A stretch of 42,369 bases of DNA from an uncultured Anaerococcus sp. (GTDB lineage Bacteria > Bacillota > Clostridia > Tissierellales > Peptoniphilaceae). Below, piece after piece: positions 1 to 6,728 of this stretch. The notes beneath the pieces are model-generated. The model was not told the DNA's origin. It searched no databases and saw only the letters and a program-made list of their open reading frames with translations. The stretch lies in contig NZ_CALTSY010000018.1 of NCBI RefSeq assembly GCF_943908415.1, forward strand, positions 1-42,369, in the 5' to 3' direction. The stretch's first letter is position 1, and each line of letters begins with the position of its first letter. Both the position numbers and the translations under genes were made by a program.

Positions 1-7
1 CATGAGT

Positions 8-59
8 GCCTCCTTATTTTATTGTGCATGTGATTATCACAATTATACTTTAAGGAGGC
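8..59. repeat. Long imperfect hairpin at left edge
   Basis: GCCTCCTTA (8-16) is matched perfectly by TAAGGAGGC (51-59), and an inner pair ATTGTG (21-26) / CACAAT (38-43) continues the same fold. I see no gene in 1-192: the reading frame over this stretch has no ribosome binding site and no family resemblance. The hairpin followed by a strong plus-strand terminator could be the tail of an element or gene that begins outside the window, for example an IS200/IS605-like end, but nothing here proves that. Confidence 0.5.
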
Positions 60-92
60 TTTCTTGGTGCTTGAAGCTAAAGCTTAATCCCT

Positions 93-119
93 CCACCTGC
101 ATAGCAGGTGGTTTTTTTT
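93..119 (+). terminator. Intrinsic terminator
   Basis: CCACCTGC (93-100), loop ATA, GCAGGTGG (104-111) and eight T residues (112-119): a perfect 8-bp stem with U-tract. It would end a plus-strand transcript coming from left of the window. Confidence 0.8.
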
Positions 120-162
120 GTTTCTCTCACATTCGTTCGCTCAACTCACTTAAGTGGACAAT

Positions 163-185
163 AAAAAAGAGCCCGTCGGACTCTT
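163..185 (-). terminator. Terminator of the rpiR-chbG-EIICB-GH4 operon
   Basis: On the minus strand the stem AAGAGTCC / GGGCTCTT (one G-U pair, loop GAC) spans 167-185 and is followed by a run of U (A on plus at 163-168). It lies 8 bp past the stop codon of the GH4 gene and closes the sugar operon. Confidence 0.8.
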
Positions 186-192
186 CCCTCGA

Positions 193-1503
193 TTAATTTA
201 ATTTTGGCCAATAATCACCATTTGCTTCTATTAGTTCATCTAAAACTTCCTTTGCTACAATAGCATTAGGAACCGTTTGATTAAGAGTAAAAGCTTGTAA
301 AGCTTTGTAGTATGACCCCTCAAAAAAGGCATCCACAAGAAGTTTTTCAGATGCAACTTGTGCTTCCATCATTCCTTTATGAAAATCAGGAATGTCATTT
401 CTTAAAGAAATAGGCTCCGCTCCATTTGCATTGACATAGCAAGGAACTTCAACAGATGCATCATCTCTAAGATTTGGGATTGCACCTTTATTTGGTTTTA
501 TGAGCATAAACCTATCATTTTTATCATGGAGTATGGAAGCTGCGATATCTACTATATATTGTCCATGTGGTGATCCTACATAGTCAATAGACTCTAAACT
601 TTCATTTTCTCTAATTTCTCTTACTGTTTCTTTAATCTTTGTAAGACGACCATCCATTATTTGGTTTGCTCTAGTATACTCAAGATTTTCTTTAGCCACC
701 ATTTGTTCCGAGAATAAATAATACAATAAATAGTTGTTTGGTAATCTGTCATAAAATGTTTCTAAAAGGATTCTGTATGATTCCCACGTACTTGCCCAAC
801 TAGGATCTTCTCCTTGTGTATTTAATCCAGTATTTATAATCTTATCAATTATTTCAGGCATTACATCTTTTTTGAGACTTTTATCATATATTGACTCATA
901 CCAACCAAAGTGGTTGAGTCCATAATAGGTTGGAATCCAGTTTCTTCTATCATATCCAAAACTCTTTGCAATTATCTCTTCAATAGCAATTGTCATATCA
1001 CAAGCATTTATAATTTTTGCATCCGGATATTTTCTTCTGACTACTTCAGATATAATCGTTTCAGGATTAGTATAATTCAGTAGCCATGCGTTCTTATTAT
1101 ATTTTTGAATCAAATCCATCATCTCAGAAAAACCCTTCATCGATCTCATTGCATAGGCAAAACCACCTAATCCGCATGTTTCTTGACCTACTATCCCATG
1201 CCTTAGTGGAATCTTTTCATCTAATTCTCTCATCTTGATACCACCTACTCTAATTTGAGAAAATATGAAATCCACTCCTTCGAATGCTTCCTTTGGTTCC
1301 TCAGTAGCTATTAGCTCTATATTATAATCTCCTTTATTTAATAGAAAATTAATTATTGTTTCCATGTCTTCATTTTTTTCTTTATCAATATCATAAAGTC
1401 TAATTTCAGAAACATCTAGCTCTTTATGTTCAATGATTGATAATATAATTCCAGGAGTATATCCGCTTCCTGCACCTACTATTGTAACTTTTATCTTTTC
1501 CAT
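193..1503 (-). CDS. glvA: 6-phospho-alpha-glucosidase, glycoside hydrolase family 4
   Basis: Cytoplasmic GH4 hydrolase (436 aa, the family's normal length) that should cleave a 6-phosphorylated disaccharide delivered by the PTS. GH4 enzymes use NAD+ and a divalent metal, usually Mn2+, in an oxidation-elimination mechanism. The N-terminal Rossmann motif GAGSGYTPG is at residues 10-18. LLNYTNPE is at 141-148. The metal-binding Cys lies in CDMT (C168) and the metal His in GLNHFGWY (H198). In this family CDMP is associated with alpha-glucosidases and CN(V/I)P with beta-glucosidases, so CDMT favours the alpha type, and the whole sequence reads like GlvA/MalH. It is the last gene of the operon, 9 bp after the EIICB gene, and is followed by a terminator. 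The NagE-like transporter and deacetylase upstream suggest the substrate may be an amino-sugar disaccharide rather than maltose 6-phosphate. Confidence 0.87.
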   Translation of the reverse strand: MEKIKVTIVGAGSGYTPGIILSIIEHKELDVSEIRLYDIDKEKNEDMETIINFLLNKGDYNIELIATEEPKEAFEGVDFIFSQIRVGGIKMRELDEKIPLRHGIVGQETCGLGGFAYAMRSMKGFSEMMDLIQKYNKNAWLLNYTNPETIISEVVRRKYPDAKIINACDMTIAIEEIIAKSFGYDRRNWIPTYYGLNHFGWYESIYDKSLKKDVMPEIIDKIINTGLNTQGEDPSWASTWESYRILLETFYDRLPNNYLLYYLFSEQMVAKENLEYTRANQIMDGRLTKIKETVREIRENESLESIDYVGSPHGQYIVDIAASILHDKNDRFMLIKPNKGAIPNLRDDASVEVPCYVNANGAEPISLRNDIPDFHKGMMEAQVASEKLLVDAFFEGSYYKALQAFTLNQTVPNAIVAKEVLDELIEANGDYWPKLN

Positions 1504-1512
1504 TTTTATCTC

Positions 1513-2916
1513 CTATAATAATTTTTCAAATTCCTTATAAACTTTTTCTACTTCTGGTCCTATTATTATTTGGATATTGTTTGGTGACGGCCTATAAATT
1601 CCTGCCACATTCGTACTTCTTATTTGGTCTTCATTAACAAGAGATGGATCCGCGACTTCTAATCTAAGGCGTGTTACACAGTGATAGCTGTCTTTAATAT
1701 TTTCTTTGCCACCTACGGCTTTTAGTAATGTCTTTGATAAATATCCATAGTTATTAGTATTAAGGCTTGCTTTAGATTCTTCATCTACATTTTGTGTTGA
1801 GAAATCTTTATCTGGTTCATTTCTTCCTATAAGTTTTACATCTCTTCTAGTTATAAAGTAGTAAAATACAAAGTAATAAGCTACAAATGTAATAGCTCCT
1901 AACAATATTACCTTAAGTCCATTCGTTGATATTCCTAAATTCAGAATATAATCTATTAATCCAGCGCCTGCTGCAAATCCTATTCTAATATTCATAATAT
2001 ATGAGGCCACACCAACTAGACCAGCTAAAATCGCATGGATTAAATATAAAGTAGGCGATGCGAACATAAACATAAACTCTACCGGTTCAGTTATTCCGGT
2101 TAAAAATGAGGTGAAGGCACTACTTGAAATCAAACCTTTAGTATTTTCTCTCTGCTCTTTGTAGCCAGATTTATAAATTGCCAGAGATATTGCAGGAATC
2201 CCAAACATCATTATTACAAAAAATGGTGCTAAAAAGTATCCAGCTGTAGGATCTTGAGCTATATATCTTCCAATTTCACCTTTTACTTGTTCTCCAGAAG
2301 CATTTGTAAACGAGCCCATTTCAAAGTAAATATAGGTATTAAGCACATGGTGTAAACCTGTAGGAATTAATAATCTATTAAAGAATACAAATAATCCTAC
2401 TCCTATAGCTCCCATACCACCTAGCATCTGAGCAAAACTATCAATTCCCGATTGGAAAACAGGCCATATTAATCCAAATACTAATGCTAATAACGTCTGT
2501 ACTAATAAAACTACTAAGAATGGGAAGTTTTCACCAGAAAAGAAAAATAAGGCAGAAGGTAATTTTGTATCTTTAAATCTATCAAAGCAATAAGCAGATA
2601 CCAAACCTGATATTATTCCACCAAATATACCCATATTTATATCTGGATTCATAACTTTTAAACCTTCTCTTAAAGTAAGCATAGCAACTACTGCAAGCAT
2701 AGCAGGTTTTCCACGATCTTTTACATTTACAAATCCCATTGCTACTCCAATAGCAAATAAAATATCAAGATTTCCAAATACTGCATTACCTGCAGCCCCT
2801 AGTATAGGTATATTCAGTAAATCTGCAGATGCTATTCTTAGAAGAATACCAGCAATAGGCATAACAATCACTGCCAAAAGCATCGCTTTACCTAGCCTTT
2901 GAAAAAATTTATTCAT
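1513..2916 (-). CDS. PTS EIICB, glucose family, NagE-like
   Basis: Membrane sugar phosphotransferase permease of the glucose/GlcNAc superfamily (467 aa). The EIIC part (about residues 1-360) has many membrane segments and stretches very like NagE, including PTGLHHVLNT, FTNASGE..GEIGRYIA and ITEPVEFMFMF. After a linker, the EIIB domain carries the phospho-acceptor cysteine in HCVTRLRLEV (C413). No EIIA domain is attached and none is encoded nearby, so it probably borrows a glucose-type EIIA. Ten bp separate it from the deacetylase upstream and 9 bp from the GH4 enzyme downstream. The family resemblance suggests an N-acetylglucosamine-containing substrate; the attached GH4 suggests a disaccharide. 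B. subtilis malA-glvR-malP is a comparable GH4/RpiR/EIICB set for maltose. Confidence 0.9.
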   Translation of the reverse strand: MNKFFQRLGKAMLLAVIVMPIAGILLRIASADLLNIPILGAAGNAVFGNLDILFAIGVAMGFVNVKDRGKPAMLAVVAMLTLREGLKVMNPDINMGIFGGIISGLVSAYCFDRFKDTKLPSALFFFSGENFPFLVVLLVQTLLALVFGLIWPVFQSGIDSFAQMLGGMGAIGVGLFVFFNRLLIPTGLHHVLNTYIYFEMGSFTNASGEQVKGEIGRYIAQDPTAGYFLAPFFVIMMFGIPAISLAIYKSGYKEQRENTKGLISSSAFTSFLTGITEPVEFMFMFASPTLYLIHAILAGLVGVASYIMNIRIGFAAGAGLIDYILNLGISTNGLKVILLGAITFVAYYFVFYYFITRRDVKLIGRNEPDKDFSTQNVDEESKASLNTNNYGYLSKTLLKAVGGKENIKDSYHCVTRLRLEVADPSLVNEDQIRSTNVAGIYRPSPNNIQIIIGPEVEKVYKEFEKLL

Positions 2917-2926
2917 ATAATCCTCC

Positions 2927-3691
2927 CTATTTAAAATCTTTATAGGTTACCAATTCTATATTTTTATCTTCTACAAGATTTTTAACATAATCACTTGTTA
3001 ACCACATATGTTCATAAATTCTTCCTATATTGAAGGATGAATTTTCCATCAAAAAGTAATCTATAAATGCTGGATGCACCATAAGCTCCACTATTTCGTA
3101 TTCACATATATGATTAAATAATTTTAAAAATTCTTCTTTGGGTGTTTTTTTATCAGATAATAAACCATCACCATTTAGTTTAATAAAATCAGGTGATTTA
3201 AAATATTTTTCATCCATATAGCTACTTCTAACCGGTAAGTTATATTCCTCACTCAGCTTTTTAGCGGCTTCCCTTGTTTGCTCGTGAGTATGCATATGAT
3301 GATGACTATCTATATGGTCTATCTTAAATCCTGCATCTAGGATTTTATCTAATTGACTCTTCCATTCTTTGTATACCACCTCATAATTCAGCCAATCTCT
3401 TTGTATCGAATTATTATCATTATCAAGATAAATTGGTCTTCTTAAAAATTGACCTTTTTCATCTAAATAATCTCTCGGTACATCTGTTAATGGTTTACCC
3501 GCCGTCAAGGTTAAATGTGCCCCTATACCTAAACCAGGGTAATCTTTATGAAGCTTCAGAGCATCCTCAAAACCATACATATTAGCCATCATAGTGGTTG
3601 ATGTGACTATTCCATTTCTATATGAATCTACAATTCCAGCATTCACACCCGGACTATATCCAAAGTCATCTGCATTAACTATCAACTTCAT
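2927..3691 (-). CDS. YdjC/ChbG-family carbohydrate deacetylase
   Basis: Predicted metal-dependent deacetylase (254 aa) of the YdjC family, whose studied member ChbG removes an acetyl group from chitobiose 6-phosphate. The family signature VNADDFGYS is at residues 5-13. Metal or catalytic histidines are in GAHLTLT (H59) and HIDSHHHMH (H126, H130-H134), and a late VHPAF motif is present. The start is preceded by AAAGGA at a proper distance and lies inside the 3' end of the rpiR gene (17-bp overlap), indicating translational coupling. Sitting between an RpiR regulator and a NagE-like EIICB, it should act on the incoming phosphorylated sugar in the cytoplasm. This implies an N-acetyl group on the substrate; the exact sugar cannot be read from sequence. 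Confidence 0.88.
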   Translation of the reverse strand: MKLIVNADDFGYSPGVNAGIVDSYRNGIVTSTTMMANMYGFEDALKLHKDYPGLGIGAHLTLTAGKPLTDVPRDYLDEKGQFLRRPIYLDNDNNSIQRDWLNYEVVYKEWKSQLDKILDAGFKIDHIDSHHHMHTHEQTREAAKKLSEEYNLPVRSSYMDEKYFKSPDFIKLNGDGLLSDKKTPKEEFLKLFNHICEYEIVELMVHPAFIDYFLMENSSFNIGRIYEHMWLTSDYVKNLVEDKNIELVTYKDFK

Positions 3692-4535
3692 CTATCAATT
3701 CCTTTCTACTCAACTCAAAATAAGTATCGCTAAGCATATTACATATAAAAGGTAAGGTATACCTAATGGATAAATCTGCCTCATAACTAATTCTAAGTCT
3801 AAATATATCTCTTCCCATTAGATTTTCTCTTTTAGGTATTCTAATAACTTTGTAATAATTATTTTTCATTATCTTAGTATCTTCAAAAGTTATTAAGCAT
3901 ATTTTAGTATCCAAAAATTTCAAATTATTATCTATGAAATTTAAGAATTTCCCTGTCCACGATACAATAAATATAATATCGTTCGGTTTATGACTTTGTA
4001 TGAACTCATTATTATTTTTATTTATATCAACTAAATTAATAACTTTTCCAATAGTAGCCATATTCACTTGAAACCCCTGTAAAAATGCCAACTGCATTCC
4101 TGTGGAAATAATAGTACACTTATCAGATTTTTTTAATAAATGTGCTACTAAATTAAGCTGAGATTTAAAGTTCCTATAATTAAAAATATCTGGTATAAGC
4201 TTTATATCATAAGATAAATTATTAAAATCACTCTCATCAAACTCTTTGAAGTTTAAAGATTTCAAAATATCCTTATTATAATCTTCAATCAATGATTGTT
4301 TTAAGTCAGAAAAATTTTCATACCCCATTCTAATACAAAATCTTCTTATGGTTGACCTAGATACAGATATCTGCTCAGCAATTCTATAAATACTATAACT
4401 ATCTAAATCATATAAATGATTTATTATAAATTTTGCAATCTGATAATCAGCCTCGTCATAATCTTGTGTATTTAGTATATTACATAACAGGTTAAGAATT
4501 TGAAGACTCTCAATATTACGAATACTTTTTTGCAT
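3675..4535 (-). CDS. RpiR/MurR-family transcriptional regulator
   Basis: Sugar-phosphate-sensing regulator (286 aa). The N-terminal HTH_6 domain (about residues 1-75) contains SIYRIAEQISVSRSTIRRFC. The C-terminal part (about 115-250) is a diverged SIS-like fold with TIISTG and IIFIVSWTGK. It is the first gene of the operon and overlaps chbG by 17 bp, so it likely controls its own operon in response to the phosphorylated sugar or its product. GAGGAGGT stands just upstream of the ATG. An imperfect palindrome about 90-120 bp upstream is a candidate operator. GlvR of B. subtilis, next to a GH4 gene, is also RpiR type. Confidence 0.88.
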   Translation of the reverse strand: MQKSIRNIESLQILNLLCNILNTQDYDEADYQIAKFIINHLYDLDSYSIYRIAEQISVSRSTIRRFCIRMGYENFSDLKQSLIEDYNKDILKSLNFKEFDESDFNNLSYDIKLIPDIFNYRNFKSQLNLVAHLLKKSDKCTIISTGMQLAFLQGFQVNMATIGKVINLVDINKNNNEFIQSHKPNDIIFIVSWTGKFLNFIDNNLKFLDTKICLITFEDTKIMKNNYYKVIRIPKRENLMGRDIFRLRISYEADLSIRYTLPFICNMLSDTYFELSRKELIDEVDS

Positions 4536-4621
4536 TTACCTCCTCCTAAAATGTTTTCATTAATATAATATCATATTTTTATTGCTTTACTGGAGCGATT
4601 TTTGAACCTAAAATAATATTT

Positions 4622-4656
4622 AATATTTTATAGAGAAAACGTTTTATAAAAATATT
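4622..4656. promoter_or_regulatory. Palindromic candidate operator upstream of rpiR
   Basis: The core AAAACGTTTT (4636-4645) is self-complementary. It is flanked by AATATTTTATA and TATAAAAATATT, which are inverted copies apart from one extra base. It lies between the neighbouring gene's terminator and rpiR. It matches a CcpA cre site only partly, so an RpiR operator is at least as likely. Confidence 0.35.
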
Positions 4657-4682
4657 TAAAAAAAGAGCCAATTAAGGCTCTT
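4656..4682 (-). terminator. Terminator after the isochorismatase-fold gene
   Basis: On the minus strand AAGAGCC / GGCTCTT (4663-4682, loop of six bases) is followed by a U-run (A on plus at 4658-4664). It ends the EF-G2/branching-enzyme gene string 20 bp past the last stop codon. Confidence 0.8.
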
Positions 4683-4701
4683 ATAGTTGCTACATCATTT
4701 G

Positions 4702-5316
4702 TTAATCTCTGGCTCTGATTTCTTTTACTAGATTGGATATAAGTTTGAAATGTTCATCTTTTGAATCTCTTGCGATGTCAAATAGCATCATTTCTGTATT
4801 TACTACCAAGGCACCCATGTCTCTCATATTTTCTAGGGCAGTTTGCTTTAATCCTTCTGTATAGGAAGATACAGCATCTTCTACCAAGAATACATTAAGT
4901 CCTAGGTCTCTTAAAGTTCTAACTGTTTGATAAACACAAACATGACCTTCTGCACCAGCTACCAATACATTTGTAATATTATTTTCCTTAATGTAGCTTA
5001 GTACTTCAGGTGTTGCTGCATCAAAGATAGATTTTTCAAAGATCTTATCTGCTTCTATTTCTTCTAATAATCTATCATCAGACGCTCCTAATCCTTTTGG
5101 ATATTGTTCTGTGGCAAGGATTGGCATGCCATATTCTTTAAAGGCTCTGATTAATACCAAAGTATTTAGTACAGTTAGCTCACCATTTTCCATAGTGGTC
5201 ATTAATCTTGGTTGTTCATCTATTACCAAGAGCATGGTGTTTTCTTTTTTTGAGTAGATGTCTTTTTCTGTATCGTATGAGTTTACATAGTATTTTGCTT
5301 CTAATTTTCTGTCCAT
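4702..5316 (-). CDS. Isochorismatase-family cysteine hydrolase
   Basis: Single-domain alpha/beta hydrolase of the isochorismatase/nicotinamidase superfamily (204 aa). The expected Asp-Lys-Cys triad is visible: D33 in LVIDEQ, K95 in FEKSIFDA and C127 in AGAEGHVCV, with the usual cis-peptide-type AE before the cysteine loop. Closest in feel to the YcaC-like hydrolases of unknown substrate. Compared with nicotinamidases it lacks an obvious metal-binding D-x-H-x-H stretch after the Asp region, so I do not call it PncA. The start overlaps the end of the radical SAM gene by 16 bp and has AGGGGGA in front of it, indicating coupling. It is the last gene before a terminator. Substrate unknown. Confidence 0.85.
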   Translation of the reverse strand: MDRKLEAKYYVNSYDTEKDIYSKKENTMLLVIDEQPRLMTTMENGELTVLNTLVLIRAFKEYGMPILATEQYPKGLGASDDRLLEEIEADKIFEKSIFDAATPEVLSYIKENNITNVLVAGAEGHVCVYQTVRTLRDLGLNVFLVEDAVSSYTEGLKQTALENMRDMGALVVNTEMMLFDIARDSKDEHFKLISNLVKEIRARD

Positions 5317-6230
5317 AGGTCCCCCTGTCTATAATTTTTTTCTTTCATAATCTTATCTATGGTTGATAAAACCGCTCCCTTATTTTTTGACCAGGCAGGA
5401 TAGGCAATATTTTCTCTAAGCCCATCTCCCGTTAGTCTTGTTATAACAATATTGGGATTTAAGTGTCTAAGCATATTTATAATTATATCTACATACTCAT
5501 CCTTAGTCATTGTATAGGATATATTATTTTTTTCATAATAGTATTTAAGATAGGTCTTATCTTCTATATATAGGTTGTGTATCTTGATTGCCCAGAAGTT
5601 TTTGTCATTTATATAGAAAATATCATTTAAATAGTCATCCATATCTTCATATGACAAGCCCACTATTACATGAGCTATTACATCTATACCCAGCTTAGCT
5701 AACTTATCCATACCCCTATCAAAGGTCTTGTGGTCATAGCCCCTATTGATAAAACTTATAGTCTTATCATTGATAGACTGCATGCCAAGTTCTACATTAA
5801 GATCTGTTATAGAATCTAGTTCTTTTAATAAGTCTAAGACATCATCAGGCAAGCAATCAGCACGGGTTGCTATGGAAAGACCTACTATGTCCTCTTCTTC
5901 TAAAGCAGCATAGAAAATCTTTCGCATTTTATCAACATTTCCGTAGGTATTGGTAAAATTTTGAAAGTAGGCTATATATCCTTCTTCTCTTCCTTTTTTA
6001 GATAAAATTTCTTTTTGATAGGCTATTTGCTCTTTAATATCAGCTGATGACTTATAAGTCCATTCACCTGCTCCTTTATCAGAACAATATATACATCCAA
6101 ACTTAGATAAGCTTCCATCTCTATTAGGACATGTAAAGCCCCCATCTAAAGGGAGCTTTATAATCTTTTTTCCATATTTTTTCTTATAATAACTATCAAG
6201 GTCATTGTAGCGTTTTTTATTAATCTCCAT
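5301..6230 (-). CDS. TIGR01212-type radical SAM protein (YhcC-like)
   Basis: Radical SAM protein of 309 aa. The three cluster cysteines are C34, C46 and C49 in TCPNRDGSLSKFGCIYC, the spacing that marks the YhcC/TIGR01212 group. IATRADCLPDDVL and NVELGMQSIND are typical of the Elp3/HemN-like barrel. The biological reaction of this family is not established, to my knowledge. The gene is 12 bp downstream of the SGNH hydrolase and overlaps the following hydrolase, so it is part of a tight minus-strand string. Nothing in the neighbours identifies a substrate. Confidence 0.88.
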   Translation of the reverse strand: MEINKKRYNDLDSYYKKKYGKKIIKLPLDGGFTCPNRDGSLSKFGCIYCSDKGAGEWTYKSSADIKEQIAYQKEILSKKGREEGYIAYFQNFTNTYGNVDKMRKIFYAALEEEDIVGLSIATRADCLPDDVLDLLKELDSITDLNVELGMQSINDKTISFINRGYDHKTFDRGMDKLAKLGIDVIAHVIVGLSYEDMDDYLNDIFYINDKNFWAIKIHNLYIEDKTYLKYYYEKNNISYTMTKDEYVDIIINMLRHLNPNIVITRLTGDGLRENIAYPAWSKNKGAVLSTIDKIMKEKNYRQGDLWTEN

Positions 6231-6242
6231 AAGAATATTTTA

Positions 6243-6728
6243 CTATAAGATTTTTGCTATCTCATCAGCTAGCCTTTTATGAAAATCTTCTCTCATATGA
6301 AGCCCATCTACAAAGTAAGAAGGCTTGATAGCCCTAGCATCTACAACTTCCACATTTAGGCTATTTATCATATCAGCTAGGGCGTTGATTGTATTGTTAT
6401 TAAGCTCATACATGGGGTAAGCTTCTTCTAGCTCCATTAAAGGTGGTATTACTACAATATCTTTACTAGCCTTTGACTTTTTTAAAATACTTTTTATATT
6501 TTCAAATATATCCTCAGAGCTGGTTGCATCAAAGGTGTCATTAGAACCTCCAAAAACTATAAGGACATCGGCATCCTCTCCATTAAATCTATGGAGCATT
6601 TGCCTAGTTCTGTTGCCATTTACTCCATAGTTTTTTACCTCATGGCCCATATCCGCTAGATAATCTGCATAGCTTTTATCTACCATGTAGCCTTCGGTAA
6701 ATGAGTCTCCCAAACAAATTATTTTCAT
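6243..6728 (-). CDS. SGNH/GDSL-type esterase or lipase
   Basis: Small SGNH hydrolase (161 aa) without a signal peptide, so probably cytoplasmic. Block I GDSFTEGY holds the nucleophile S9, block II has the Gly in NYGVNG, block III is FGGSND (N63), and block V is DGLHM (D141, H144). All catalytic blocks are present. The start codon lies within ATGA shared with the stop of the branching-enzyme gene (4-bp overlap), pointing to coupled translation. Substrate not predictable; a deacylase acting on carbohydrate or lipid esters would be usual for the family. Confidence 0.88.
   Translation of the reverse strand: MKIICLGDSFTEGYMVDKSYADYLADMGHEVKNYGVNGNRTRQMLHRFNGEDADVLIVFGGSNDTFDATSSEDIFENIKSILKKSKASKDIVVIPPLMELEEAYPMYELNNNTINALADMINSLNVEVVDARAIKPSYFVDGLHMREDFHKRLADEIAKIL

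Noticed and set aside
2..196. 64-codon plus-strand frame at the left edge
   Set aside because: It runs through a hairpin and two terminators, has no ribosome binding site and no recognisable domain.
4636..4645. CcpA cre site
   Set aside because: Four of the conserved outer positions do not match the consensus; listed only as a general palindrome.
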